Positions 1 through 8,089 of a stretch of DNA of 64,000 bases are shown one piece after another. Every line of letters begins with the position of its first letter. Positions within the stretch are counted from its first letter, which is position 1. The position numbers were made by a program, and so were the translations under genes. The stretch is from Casp-actino8 sp044355095. Its GTDB lineage: Bacteria > Actinomycetota > Acidimicrobiia > Acidimicrobiales > Ilumatobacteraceae. The notes beneath the pieces are model-generated. The model did not search any database. It worked only from the letters and a program-made list of their open reading frames with translations, and was not told the origin of the DNA. The stretch covers positions 12,651-76,650 of the forward strand of contig JBIKYT010000004.1 in NCBI GenBank assembly GCA_044355095.1. Reading direction: 5' to 3'.

Positions 1-1073
1 CGCATGGCTTCATAGCCGTCGTTGACGCCTTCGAGCGAGTAGGTGCGGGTCACGAGACCGTCGAGATCAAGCTGACCTTCGCGGTACAAACCAGCCAACT
101 TCGGAATGTCGGCCCGGGGGTTGCCCGAACCAAACAGCGAACCGACCACTTGCTTTTCCATCAAGGTGACGTCGAGCAGGTTCATCGTGACGCCCATTTC
201 CATTGCGGGATGGATGTTGGTGACGACCACTCGTCCTCGCTTTGAGGCCAAAGCCATTGCTTCAGCCATGAGGGCGCCCGAACCGACGCCCATGGTCAAG
301 ATGACCTTGTTCGCCATGGTTCCCCAGGTGACTTCTTGAAGCAACGCCACGGCATCAGTCATTGACGCGGCGGTGTGGGTCGCGCCAAATTCCATGGCCT
401 TTTCACGCTTGAACTCAACGGGGTCGATAGCAATGATGCGCTTCGCACCAGCCAAACGAGCACCCTGAATGGCGTTGGCACCAATTCCGCCCACGCCGAC
501 AACCGCAACTGTGTCACCAGGCTTCACTTCGGCTGCATACACAGCCGAACCCCAACCAGTGACCACGCCACAGCCCAAGAGGCAGACCTTGTCAAATGGC
601 AGATCGTTGTCAACCTTGATGCAACTGGCTTCGTTGACCACGGTGTGGTGGGCGAAGGTTCCGAGCAGGCACATCAATCCCAGTTCTTGACCACGGGCAT
701 GGTGACGTGAGCCGCCGTCAGTGATTTGGCGTCCACCCCCCATCAGCGCACCGAGATCGCAGAGGTTCTGGTGGCCAGTTGAACAGCTCGGGCAACGACC
801 ACACGACGGAATGAAGCCAAAAACCACATGGTCACCGGGGGCAAGCCAGCTGACACCTTCGCCAACTTTGCGAACAATTCCGGCACCTTCGTGGCCGCCG
901 ATAATCGGCAGGGCAAACGGCAGGTCGCCAGTCATGAGGTGCTCATCGCTATGGCACATTCCTGATGCCTTCATTTCAACAAGTACTTCACCGGCTTTGG
1001 GATCGTCGAGTTCAATCTCTTCAACGCTCCAGGGCTTGTTGGTTTCCCACAAAATTGCGGCCTTAGATTTCAT
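1..1073 (-). CDS. mdo: NDMA-dependent (mycofactocin-associated) alcohol dehydrogenase, 3' end beyond window
   Basis: Zinc-dependent medium-chain alcohol dehydrogenase; 357 codons are visible and the C-terminus lies outside the window on the left. Catalytic zinc ligands are C40 (MCHSDEH), H61 (GGHEGAG) and C168; a structural zinc site is formed by C91, C94, C97 and C105. The nucleotide fold shows GVGGIG at about 193-198. The overall sequence resembles the nicotinoprotein dehydrogenases that keep NAD(H) tightly bound and pass electrons to mycofactocin (or to NDMA in vitro). It is divergent from mftA 110 bp away, which supports the assignment. Start is ATG at 1073. Substrate cannot be read from sequence; a primary alcohol is expected from the family. 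Confidence 0.85.
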   Translation of the reverse strand, partial: MKSKAAILWETNKPWSVEEIELDDPKAGEVLVEMKASGMCHSDEHLMTGDLPFALPIIGGHEGAGIVRKVGEGVSWLAPGDHVVFGFIPSCGRCPSCSTGHQNLCDLGALMGGGRQITDGGSRHHARGQELGLMCLLGTFAHHTVVNEASCIKVDNDLPFDKVCLLGCGVVTGWGSAVYAAEVKPGDTVAVVGVGGIGANAIQGARLAGAKRIIAIDPVEFKREKAMEFGATHTAASMTDAVALLQEVTWGTMANKVILTMGVGSGALMAEAMALASKRGRVVVTNIHPAMEMGVTMNLLDVTLMEKQVVGSLFGSGNPRADIPKLAGLYREGQLDLDGLVTRTYSLEGVNDGYEAM

Positions 1074-1183
1074 GTGCACCCCCGTGACTAGGTGGTCATC
1101 GTGTCGATGACCCGAATTGATATTCATATTAGATCAGGCGAACGGTAGTCGCTCGTGAGTCGGCGCGTTGTACGCTTCAAGAC

Positions 1184-1324
1184 ATGGAAAGCCCGATTGT
1201 CACCGCAGATACTTCTGTCATCGAAGACTCCCCTGTCGCCCATGTAGTTGGGGACACCCCCGCCATTGAAGCCGAACTGCTCATCGAGGAAATTTCCATC
1301 GATGGCATGTGCGGCGTCTACTGA
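1184..1324 (+). CDS. mftA: Mycofactocin precursor peptide MftA (46 aa)
   Basis: A 46-residue ribosomal peptide with a Glu/Asp-rich leader, ending in the diagnostic core IDGMCGVY. In this family the final Val-Tyr is oxidatively decarboxylated and cross-linked by MftC and later becomes the redox centre of mycofactocin. The start is ATG at 1184, 110 bp from the divergent alcohol dehydrogenase. The stop at 1322-1324 lies 29 nt before the preferred mftB start, so the genes are probably co-transcribed. Identification rests on the near-invariant C-terminus plus the adjacent mftB and mftC. Confidence 0.93.
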   Translation: MESPIVTADTSVIEDSPVAHVVGDTPAIEAELLIEEISIDGMCGVY

Positions 1325-1353
1325 GCCTCGCGTTTACGGCAAACGAGACCGTC

Positions 1354-1632
1354 ATGTCTGTCGCTCTCGAGTCAGTTCTCGAAATCCATCCGCAAGTAGC
1401 GGTTCGTCCAGAAACTTTCGGCGCGCTGGCATATCACTACGGCAATCGCCGACTGATTTTCCTGAAGCACCCCGACGTCGTCACCGTGGTGCAATCACTT
1501 AATTCACATCCCGACGTGCAGTCAACATTGACTGCATGCGGAGTAGCCCCAGAGCGTTGGCCGTCATTTGTTGCCGCCTTGTCATCGCTCGAAACATCGG
1601 AGGTCGTGCGTGAGCGCAAAATCACTAGTTGA
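1354..1632 (+). CDS. mftB: Mycofactocin precursor chaperone MftB
   Basis: A 92-residue RiPP recognition element that binds the MftA leader and presents it to MftC. The segment HPQVAVRPETFGALAYHYG followed by RLIFLK is characteristic of MftB. I chose ATG 1354 (MSVALESVLEIHPQ), because mycobacterial homologues begin a similar distance before HPQVAVRPE. An in-frame ATG at 1309 would add 15 residues and overlap the end of mftA by 16 nt. The 3' end overlaps mftC by 23 nt, implying translational coupling of peptide chaperone and radical SAM enzyme. Confidence 0.9.
   Translation: MSVALESVLEIHPQVAVRPETFGALAYHYGNRRLIFLKHPDVVTVVQSLNSHPDVQSTLTACGVAPERWPSFVAALSSLETSEVVRERKITS
1599..1603 (+). promoter_or_regulatory. 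Ribosome binding site deciding the mftC start
   Basis: GGAGG at 1599-1603, inside the mftB coding region, is spaced 6 nt before GTG 1610. It favours GTG 1610 over the longer in-frame reading that begins at 1568. Confidence 0.7.
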
Positions 1633-2746
1633 AGAAATGAAGCGCGGTCTTGACGCGCCAATTTGTCTGACCTGGGAACTTACGTATGCCTGCAACTTGC
1701 AGTGCGTCCATTGCTTGTCATCAAGTGGTCAACGCGATGAGCGTGAGCTTTCAACCGAAGAAGCAAAAAAGATTCTTGATGATTTGCGCGATTTGCAAGT
1801 GTTCTATATCAATATCGGTGGCGGCGAGCCAATGGTGCGCCGTGACTTTTTTGAATTGCTTGAGTACTCAGTTGCTAACGGCATCGGTGTGAAGTTCAGC
1901 ACCAATGGCGCTTTCATTGATGAAGAAAAAGCACGGCGTCTTGCGGCCATGGATTACCTCGATATCCAGATCAGCCTTGATGGTGTTGATGCAGCAACCA
2001 ACGACGCTGTTCGTGGCGAGGGTTCTTATGACATGGCAATTCGTGCCATGGAAAATCTGAAGGCTGCCAACTTCGGACAATTCAAAATTTCGGTAGTCGT
2101 GACTCGCCACAATGTGTCGCAGCTTGATCAATTCAAGGCATTGGCCGACCATTACGGTGCGCAGTTACGTATCACCCGTTTGCGCCCCGCTGGTCGTGGT
2201 GCTGATACCTGGCACGAACTTCATCCGACCAATGCGCAACAACGCGAAATTTACAACTGGTTGTTGAAGCATGGCGAAAATGTTCTAACTGGCGACTCGT
2301 TCTTCCACCTCAATGCTCTTGGTGAATCACTTCCCGGACTCAACATGTGTGGCGCTGGACGAGTGGTGTGTCTCATCGACCCCATCGGCGATGTGTACGC
2401 CTGCCCATTCGTCATTCACGATGAATTCAAAGCCGGCAATGTGCGCGACGAAGGCGGCTTTGCCAAAGTGTGGAAACAAAGTGATTTGTTCTTGTCATTA
2501 CGTGAACCACAATCTGCTGGCGCGTGCGCATCGTGTGGTGCTTTCGACGCATGTCAGGGCGGATGCATGGCCGCAAAGTTCTTCACCGGACTTCCACTTG
2601 ACGGGCCCGACCCTGAATGTGTGGGCGGAGATGCCGACGAAGCACTTTCGATCATCTCGCGCGGTTCAGAACCCAAGCCGAGTATGGATCACTCAAAGCC
2701 CGTCACTCTGACGCGAAAGAAGTTGCCGGTTTCTGCTTCGCATTGA
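1610..2746 (+). CDS. mftC: Mycofactocin radical SAM maturase MftC
   Basis: A 378-aa radical SAM/SPASM enzyme that decarboxylates and cross-links the C-terminal Val-Tyr of MftA. The SAM-binding cluster motif is CNLQCVHC (C28, C32, C35). The GGGEP motif and the segment ISLDG follow. The C-terminal SPASM region carries two further Cys-rich stretches: NMCGAG through YACPF, and CASCGAFDACQGGC. The start is GTG 1610 with GGAGG 6 nt upstream, overlapping mftB. The 3' end overlaps the convergent glycosyltransferase gene by 44 nt. Identity to known MftC is clear along the full length. Confidence 0.95.
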   Translation: MSAKSLVEEMKRGLDAPICLTWELTYACNLQCVHCLSSSGQRDERELSTEEAKKILDDLRDLQVFYINIGGGEPMVRRDFFELLEYSVANGIGVKFSTNGAFIDEEKARRLAAMDYLDIQISLDGVDAATNDAVRGEGSYDMAIRAMENLKAANFGQFKISVVVTRHNVSQLDQFKALADHYGAQLRITRLRPAGRGADTWHELHPTNAQQREIYNWLLKHGENVLTGDSFFHLNALGESLPGLNMCGAGRVVCLIDPIGDVYACPFVIHDEFKAGNVRDEGGFAKVWKQSDLFLSLREPQSAGACASCGAFDACQGGCMAAKFFTGLPLDGPDPECVGGDADEALSIISRGSEPKPSMDHSKPVTLTRKKLPVSASH

Positions 2747-3992
2747 GCATCTGCTGTATTCCAACTGCAGCTAACACGATGAGTCCAACCTCAGCCGGTA
2801 AACGAAAACGCACGTAGGCGTTTGCCACCATCGCCACCAAAATGACGAACGGCAAAAGAACCGCCAAGATGATTCGGTCAGTTCGGTTTGATAACTGCCG
2901 TAGTCCGAAACCAGCAGCAACCACGATTAACCAGAATTGGATCACGCCAAGCATTGAAACCCCAGTTGGACGTCCCTCTGATTTTGCCGCGTTGTTATTT
3001 GAGCCAATGAAACCAACGCTCAAAACACGAGCGACTCGCGCTGCCGCAACCGTTGGATACCGACCGATGTGATCACGCAAATATGCCACGCCATCACGGC
3101 GCATCAGTTTTGAAGCAAGTGAAGCGTCGGCATCAATTGGAACCGGCGTTTCATATGCGCACCAAATATCCCAACCACCAACGTCGCCGTAAAACGTTGA
3201 GTCACAGTTTGCGCCAGCCAATGTCAAACCATCATTAGTTGAGATGAATACCGAGTCACTGAAACGTGACTGATTCCAAAGTATCCATGGCGAAACGATC
3301 ACCAGTGAAGTGGCAAGCACAATCGCAGCACGCTTGGAGCGCGTTGCCAATGAGAGATCTGCACTTGCCACACTGAATACGAGTGCCGCACCCAAGACAG
3401 TGACGACAGCTAGTTCGGGCCGAGTCAATGCCAAAAGACCTGCAGTGACACCAAGCCCGAGCAACGAAACAATGTCGTGGCGGCGCCGATATGTCAAGGC
3501 CAGCAAGATTGATACTGCGACCAGAAAAAAAGTGGGAGTCTCGGCCATGATGAGACCATCGTTCACCCACACATTGGCGTAGACCGCAGTGATGATTGCT
3601 GCAATGGTCCCGACCCTGTCGCCGGCGAGCAAGCGTCCGATCATTGCCATGATCACAATTGAGACGACACCAATCAAGGTCATCGTCAGCCGCTGGGCCG
3701 TAATGAAAGAGCCTGATGCCTCGGTCAACCAAGTCACTGGAGTTAAAAGGAACGACGTCAATGGCGGATGATCAGCGGCTGGCATTCCTTGGGCAAATGG
3801 CTGCTCGAACCATTCGCCGCGCGCGTTCGTCAGCGCCTGGGCCGAGTAGTACAACTGATCGCCCACTGGCTCATCAAAACGGGTAATACCAAGCACGAAG
3901 GCCAGACGTACAAGTAAGCCGAATCCAGCAATGACCGACACTCGCACCCACCACGATTGCCACATGCCTTTCACCACGATGACGCTACCCAT
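2703..3992 (-). CDS. Integral membrane GT-C/ArnT-like glycosyltransferase
   Basis: About 429 aa with roughly ten hydrophobic helices. Loop 1 contains DEPVGDQLYY and then ADHPPLTSFLL, the acidic and D-H-P-P signatures of PMT_2/ArnT-type GT-C transferases that use polyprenyl-phosphate sugar donors. A central extracytoplasmic loop (about 245-310) carries several Cys and Trp residues. It sits between mftC, which it overlaps by 44 nt tail-to-tail, and the OYE gene, from which it diverges. Mycofactocin is oligoglycosylated by the soluble GT2 MftF, which is not seen here; whether this GT-C enzyme touches mycofactocin is unknown. An alternative start is ATG 3965. Confidence 0.75.
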   Translation of the reverse strand: MGSVIVVKGMWQSWWVRVSVIAGFGLLVRLAFVLGITRFDEPVGDQLYYSAQALTNARGEWFEQPFAQGMPAADHPPLTSFLLTPVTWLTEASGSFITAQRLTMTLIGVVSIVIMAMIGRLLAGDRVGTIAAIITAVYANVWVNDGLIMAETPTFFLVAVSILLALTYRRRHDIVSLLGLGVTAGLLALTRPELAVVTVLGAALVFSVASADLSLATRSKRAAIVLATSLVIVSPWILWNQSRFSDSVFISTNDGLTLAGANCDSTFYGDVGGWDIWCAYETPVPIDADASLASKLMRRDGVAYLRDHIGRYPTVAAARVARVLSVGFIGSNNNAAKSEGRPTGVSMLGVIQFWLIVVAAGFGLRQLSNRTDRIILAVLLPFVILVAMVANAYVRFRLPAEVGLIVLAAVGIQQMLNAKQKPATSFASE

Positions 3993-4033
3993 TTATGGTC
4001 CCTGACAAATTCAGAATCATCGACCAGAAGTTT

Positions 4034-4053
4034 CCGATTTCGTCCAAAATCGG
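4034..4053. promoter_or_regulatory. Inverted repeat just upstream of the OYE start
   Basis: CCGATTT (4034-4040) and AAATCGG (4047-4053) form a perfect 7-bp inverted repeat around a 6-nt spacer, ending 14 nt before ATG 4068 and lying in the divergent intergenic region. It could be an operator or a 5' leader hairpin; no regulator gene is adjacent. Confidence 0.35.
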
Positions 4054-4067
4054 CGAGACTGTCAGCG

Positions 4068-5963
4068 ATGTCATTAGTGCAGTCACTTTCAATCGGCTCT
4101 CGCACCGCACCCAATCGGGTGATGTTCGGACCTCATGTCACCAATTTGGGTACCGACGAACGTTCATTCTCTGGTGACCATGTTGCGTACTACGAACGCC
4201 GCGCTATCGGTGGATGTGGAGTCATCGTTGTTGAAGGTGCAAGCGTTCACGACAGTGATTGGCCATACGAGCGCGCACCGCTTGCCAGTCGTTGCACTTC
4301 AGGTTGGGCCGATATTGCCGAGGCCTGTCACCACCATGGCTCGCTCGTCATCGCATCGCTCGACCACGCCGGCGGACAGGGCTCTTCGGCTTATTCGCAA
4401 CAACCGCTGTGGGCACCTTCACGCGTGCCCGAAGTTAACTCACGTGAAGTTCCAAAGTGGATGGAACACGACGACATTGTGGCGGTGATTGAGGGTTTCG
4501 GTGAAGCCACTCGTCTCGCAATCGGTGCCGGGTGTGATGGTGTTGAGATCAACGCTGGCCAACACAGTTTGGTACGTCAGTTTTTGTCGGGTCTCACCAA
4601 TCAGCGCGGAGATGAATACGCCGATCGCATGTTGTTCGCCCGACAAGTTGTCCATTCAGTACGCAGCGCGGCGATTGCGGTACGCCCTGATGCAATTGTT
4701 GGTTTGCGGTTGTCGTGTGACGAGCTTGCTCCGTGGGCCGGAATCACTCCAGAGATGGCTCCCGAAATCGCCCGCGAACTCTGCGAGCTAGGTATTGATT
4801 ACATAGTTGTTGTCCGAGGTTCAATTTTCTCTGCTGAGAAAACTCGACCTGACTTTCATGAACCAACCGGCTTCAACGTTGACACCTGTCGTGCATTAAG
4901 TGCTGTCTTACCCGATTCCACCGCACTGTTCTTGCAAGGCTCAATTGTTGATGTCAGTCAAGCCGAATGGGCCATTAACGACGGCGTGTGTGATGCAGTT
5001 GAGATGACTCGCGCGCAAATCGCCGATCCAGATCTCGTGCAGAAAATCAAAAATGGACAGCACGATCAAATTCGCCCATGTATTCGCTGTAATCAAACCT
5101 GCCAAGTTCGCGACGCCCGTAATCCGATCGTAACTTGTATCGCCGAGCCAACTTCTGGACACGAATCGCAAGATCCCGATTGGTATCAACCAGCCAGTTC
5201 CTCCCGACACATCACCGTGATCGGCGCGGGTGTTGCCGGTCTTGAGACTGCTCGCGTCGCATCAGTACGGGGTCATTCTGTGACCATCATTGAAAAGTCA
5301 TCACGCATTGGTGGTATCGCCGCGATCGCTGGTCTGGGCCAACCGTTAGTTTCCTGGTTGCAATCTGAAATTGAACGACTCGGAGTTCAAGTCGAACTCA
5401 ATCGCGAATTTAATTCGTCTTCGTTGCCCAATTCTCAAGTAGTTATTCAAGCCACGGGAGCTCAACGTGGTGTCAGCGAATACGAAATCACGTCCGGCAC
5501 CGAAGTTCTTGACATTGCTGAAATTCGGCGTGGAAATTCAGCACTTCCAGAGACTGGTGTCGTAGTCATTCTTGACCCGATTGGCGGACCCATCGGAGTT
5601 GCGCTTGCCGAAGAACTTGGTGAGCGAGCGATTTTGGTAACACCCGACAATATTGCTGGCAACGAGTTGTCGCGTACTGGTGATTTAGCACCAGCCAATG
5701 TGCGCCTCGCGCAACGAGGAGCTCGTATTCAACGCCGCAGTGTGGTGCGTACAGTGACCAAACGCGATTCACTTTTGGTTGTTCGTGTCCAAGATCGCTT
5801 CTCAGGTGAAATTGCCGAAATTGAATGTGCTGCTGTTGTCGATGCAGGATTCAGATTGCCGACGACTCCAATAGATGGTTCAGTTCAAGTGGGCGACTGT
5901 GTTGCACCGCGAACAATTCTTGAAGCAATCCTCGAAGCCCGCCGCGCCGCCCTCGCCCTCTAA
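4068..5963 (+). CDS. Mycofactocin-system FadH/OYE family oxidoreductase
   Basis: A 631-aa flavin/iron-sulfur oxidoreductase with the architecture of 2,4-dienoyl-CoA reductase. An N-terminal OYE TIM barrel (about 1-330) binds FMN. A 4Fe-4S ligand set C338, C341, C345, C357 follows. A C-terminal FAD/NAD(P) fold starts with GAGVAG near 385. ATG 4068 (MSLVQSLSIGSRTAPNR) is chosen because family members begin at this point; the longer reading from 3957 would enter the divergent gene. Paralogues of this type recur in mycofactocin loci, which matches the neighbours. Substrate is not evident. Confidence 0.85.
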   Translation: MSLVQSLSIGSRTAPNRVMFGPHVTNLGTDERSFSGDHVAYYERRAIGGCGVIVVEGASVHDSDWPYERAPLASRCTSGWADIAEACHHHGSLVIASLDHAGGQGSSAYSQQPLWAPSRVPEVNSREVPKWMEHDDIVAVIEGFGEATRLAIGAGCDGVEINAGQHSLVRQFLSGLTNQRGDEYADRMLFARQVVHSVRSAAIAVRPDAIVGLRLSCDELAPWAGITPEMAPEIARELCELGIDYIVVVRGSIFSAEKTRPDFHEPTGFNVDTCRALSAVLPDSTALFLQGSIVDVSQAEWAINDGVCDAVEMTRAQIADPDLVQKIKNGQHDQIRPCIRCNQTCQVRDARNPIVTCIAEPTSGHESQDPDWYQPASSSRHITVIGAGVAGLETARVASVRGHSVTIIEKSSRIGGIAAIAGLGQPLVSWLQSEIERLGVQVELNREFNSSSLPNSQVVIQATGAQRGVSEYEITSGTEVLDIAEIRRGNSALPETGVVVILDPIGGPIGVALAEELGERAILVTPDNIAGNELSRTGDLAPANVRLAQRGARIQRRSVVRTVTKRDSLLVVRVQDRFSGEIAEIECAAVVDAGFRLPTTPIDGSVQVGDCVAPRTILEAILEARRAALAL

Positions 5964-5998
5964 ACCATTGGGCGCGAAAACCCCCCGTTTCCGGTGGT

Positions 5999-7384
5999 CT
6001 ATTTACCCAAGGCGGAGTGGTTTTGGGCTGCTTCTTGATTGCGGACATCAATCACCGCAGCAATCGGCCGACCCGGTCCCACGACCATCGCCAGTGCGTT
6101 ACCGCCACTCAATTTCTCAGGTAGCCCCGACGTAAAAATGATGAATGGAGTGTGCGGTTCCAGTTCGGCGATCACTGCACCGCGGCCGATCGCCCGCCAC
6201 AATAAATCGCCACGAGACAACCCCGGTCGCACATTTGTTAAACCACCAGCGATGTCAAAGATAATTGTTGAACCGTCATTACGGATTGCTCGACCGGTGG
6301 CTTCAAAACCCGTCAGCATGCGAGCCCCCCACACAATTTTGGTGAAACCGTTGCTCGTCAAAACGTCCTCAACGACATCGCGTATTGAACGATTCTCCGT
6401 ATCGGTTCGCGGCTGACCTTCGTTGACTACACGATCCAAAGCCCGAGCAACGTAATTCTCATCAGTGTCAAAGCCAACGAACGAACGCGATAAACGCGAC
6501 GCGGCAACTGCGGTTGAACCCGAGCCCATGAACGGGTCAAGAACGAGATCTCCCTTAAATGAATACAGATCTATACACCGCTCGGCAAGAGTGACTGGAA
6601 ACGGTGCCGGGTGATTCACGCGAGTTGCACTTTCAGGCTGTATTTCCCACACATCAATTGTTGCCTCAACAAATTCGTCCGATGTCGAAGTTGACACCGA
6701 AGGAAAACCACGCTTCGCACGCTTCGCTGGCAAGATCGCTCGATCGAATCGACCTTTACTAGCCATGATCAAACGCTCGGTTGTATCGCGTAACACTGGG
6801 TTCGTCGCCGACCTGAAAGATCCCCACGCACAACTCCCTGAAGAGCCCCGTTGCTTCAGCCACACGACTTCACCACGCAACAACAATCCAAGTTCGTCCT
6901 GCAAGATCGTGGTGATATCAGAGGCAAGTGAACGAAATGGGCGTCGACCAAGATTGGCAACGTTGACAACGATCCGCCCACCAGGTTCAAGAACACGACG
7001 GCACTCGGCGAATACGTCAGTGAGCATCTCGAGATACTCGACATAGTCGGCTGGGATATGTCCTTCACCCAAGGCCTCTTCATAGGCCTTGCCCGCGAAG
7101 TACGGCGGCGAGGTAACGACAAGTCCTACTGAGTTATCGGGGATCTGCGACATGTCACGCGAATCGCCAACGAAGATCTGATTACGAACTGGATCGACCG
7201 TTAATGGATCTGCCAATGTCTCATCTGCCGAGATATCTGGTGTTCGAAAACGCGCATAAAAAGCCGAAGCATCATGACCCTCACGTTTTGATGCGCCAAA
7301 GGCCGACGTTGAGGTGCTGCGCCGTATTCGGGGCGCGTTTTCACCGTAATTCGGGACATCAGACATTGATGGCAGAGTACCCAT
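5999..7384 (-). CDS. Orphan DNA methyltransferase (SPPY type) with C-terminal extension
   Basis: A 461-aa beta-class amino-methyltransferase: catalytic TSPPY at 91-95 precedes the SAM-binding DPFMGSGST at 283-291, and a target-recognition region lies between. The Ser in the catalytic motif is more usual in N4-cytosine enzymes but also occurs in some N6-adenine ones. Residues about 335-461 form an extra domain with a hydrophobic strand ending in DIAGG, a GLSRGDLLWRAIG helix and IIFTSG, which looks like an alpha/beta nuclease-like fold (inference). No restriction endonuclease gene is adjacent, so a solitary epigenetic role is likely. A second possible start is ATG 7366. Confidence 0.85.
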   Translation of the reverse strand: MGTLPSMSDVPNYGENAPRIRRSTSTSAFGASKREGHDASAFYARFRTPDISADETLADPLTVDPVRNQIFVGDSRDMSQIPDNSVGLVVTSPPYFAGKAYEEALGEGHIPADYVEYLEMLTDVFAECRRVLEPGGRIVVNVANLGRRPFRSLASDITTILQDELGLLLRGEVVWLKQRGSSGSCAWGSFRSATNPVLRDTTERLIMASKGRFDRAILPAKRAKRGFPSVSTSTSDEFVEATIDVWEIQPESATRVNHPAPFPVTLAERCIDLYSFKGDLVLDPFMGSGSTAVAASRLSRSFVGFDTDENYVARALDRVVNEGQPRTDTENRSIRDVVEDVLTSNGFTKIVWGARMLTGFEATGRAIRNDGSTIIFDIAGGLTNVRPGLSRGDLLWRAIGRGAVIAELEPHTPFIIFTSGLPEKLSGGNALAMVVGPGRPIAAVIDVRNQEAAQNHSALGK

Positions 7385-7477
7385 CTCGCGCGCGTGCCAG
7401 CGCGATACCCATACCCAAAATTTGCGAGTGCGCGATAGTCCGCCATTCGTCTGGTGCGAGCCATAAAGATAGAACCA

Positions 7478-8062
7478 GTGATTGCCATTTTGTTTCTCAT
7501 ACCCGTCGCCTACATGCTCGGAACTTTCCCCAGTGCAGTTTTGATTGCTCGTAGTCGCGGCATCGATATCACGACTTCTGGTTCGGGAAATCCGGGGGCT
7601 TCCAACGTCGGTCGGTTACTTGGCCGGAAGCTTGGCATTTTGGTGTTCGTTTTGGATGGGCTCAAAGGCGCGGTGTCGGTAGGCATTGGTTTTTGGATCG
7701 CTGGATACGCCGGCGCGCTGGCCTTGGCGTGCGCAGCAGTTGTCGGCCACGTTTTCCCGGTCACGCGAAAGTTCAAAGGTGGCAAAGGTGTTGCGACAGC
7801 TGGCGGCGGAATGATCGCTCTGTACCCGCTTCTTGGCGTGGCGATGACGTTGCTCTGGCTCATCACCGCAAAGGTCACCAAGAAGGCATCACTTGGTTCA
7901 TTAGCGATCGCAATAGGTCTTCCTGTTTCACAAATCATCATCGGTCGGCCAGTGGGAGAAGTTCTGACCGGTGTTGGCTTATGCGCCTTTGTTGTGTGGC
8001 GTCATGTCCCAAATCTTAAAAGACTCTTTGCCGGAAGCGAAAACAGTCTGAAGACGAAGTAG
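7478..8062 (+). CDS. plsY: Glycerol-3-phosphate acyltransferase PlsY
   Basis: Membrane enzyme (about 194 aa) that acylates glycerol-3-phosphate from acyl-phosphate, the first step of phospholipid synthesis. The three PlsY motifs are present: GSGNPGASNVGR near the N-terminus, GHVFPVTRKFKGGKGVAT in the middle, and a C-terminal basic segment after WRHVPN. Four or five hydrophobic helices are visible. GTG 7478 (VIAILFLIPVAYMLG) places the first membrane helix at the very start as in the family; an upstream in-frame GTG at 7454 would add 8 residues. No strong ribosome binding site separates the two. Confidence 0.9.
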   Translation: MIAILFLIPVAYMLGTFPSAVLIARSRGIDITTSGSGNPGASNVGRLLGRKLGILVFVLDGLKGAVSVGIGFWIAGYAGALALACAAVVGHVFPVTRKFKGGKGVATAGGGMIALYPLLGVAMTLLWLITAKVTKKASLGSLAIAIGLPVSQIIIGRPVGEVLTGVGLCAFVVWRHVPNLKRLFAGSENSLKTK

Positions 8063-8089
8063 AGGGCTCGTCAATGGCAAGATATTGCC

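Noticed and set aside
1309..1353. Upstream start of mftB at ATG 1309
   Set aside because: It would overlap mftA in another frame and add 15 residues not seen at the N-terminus of known MftB proteins.
2703..2746. Frameshift at the end of mftC because of overlap with the glycosyltransferase gene
   Set aside because: Both proteins retain their family-typical C-termini or lengths; convergent 3' overlaps recur throughout this window (for example 15096-15114, 20200-20203, 41613-41624).
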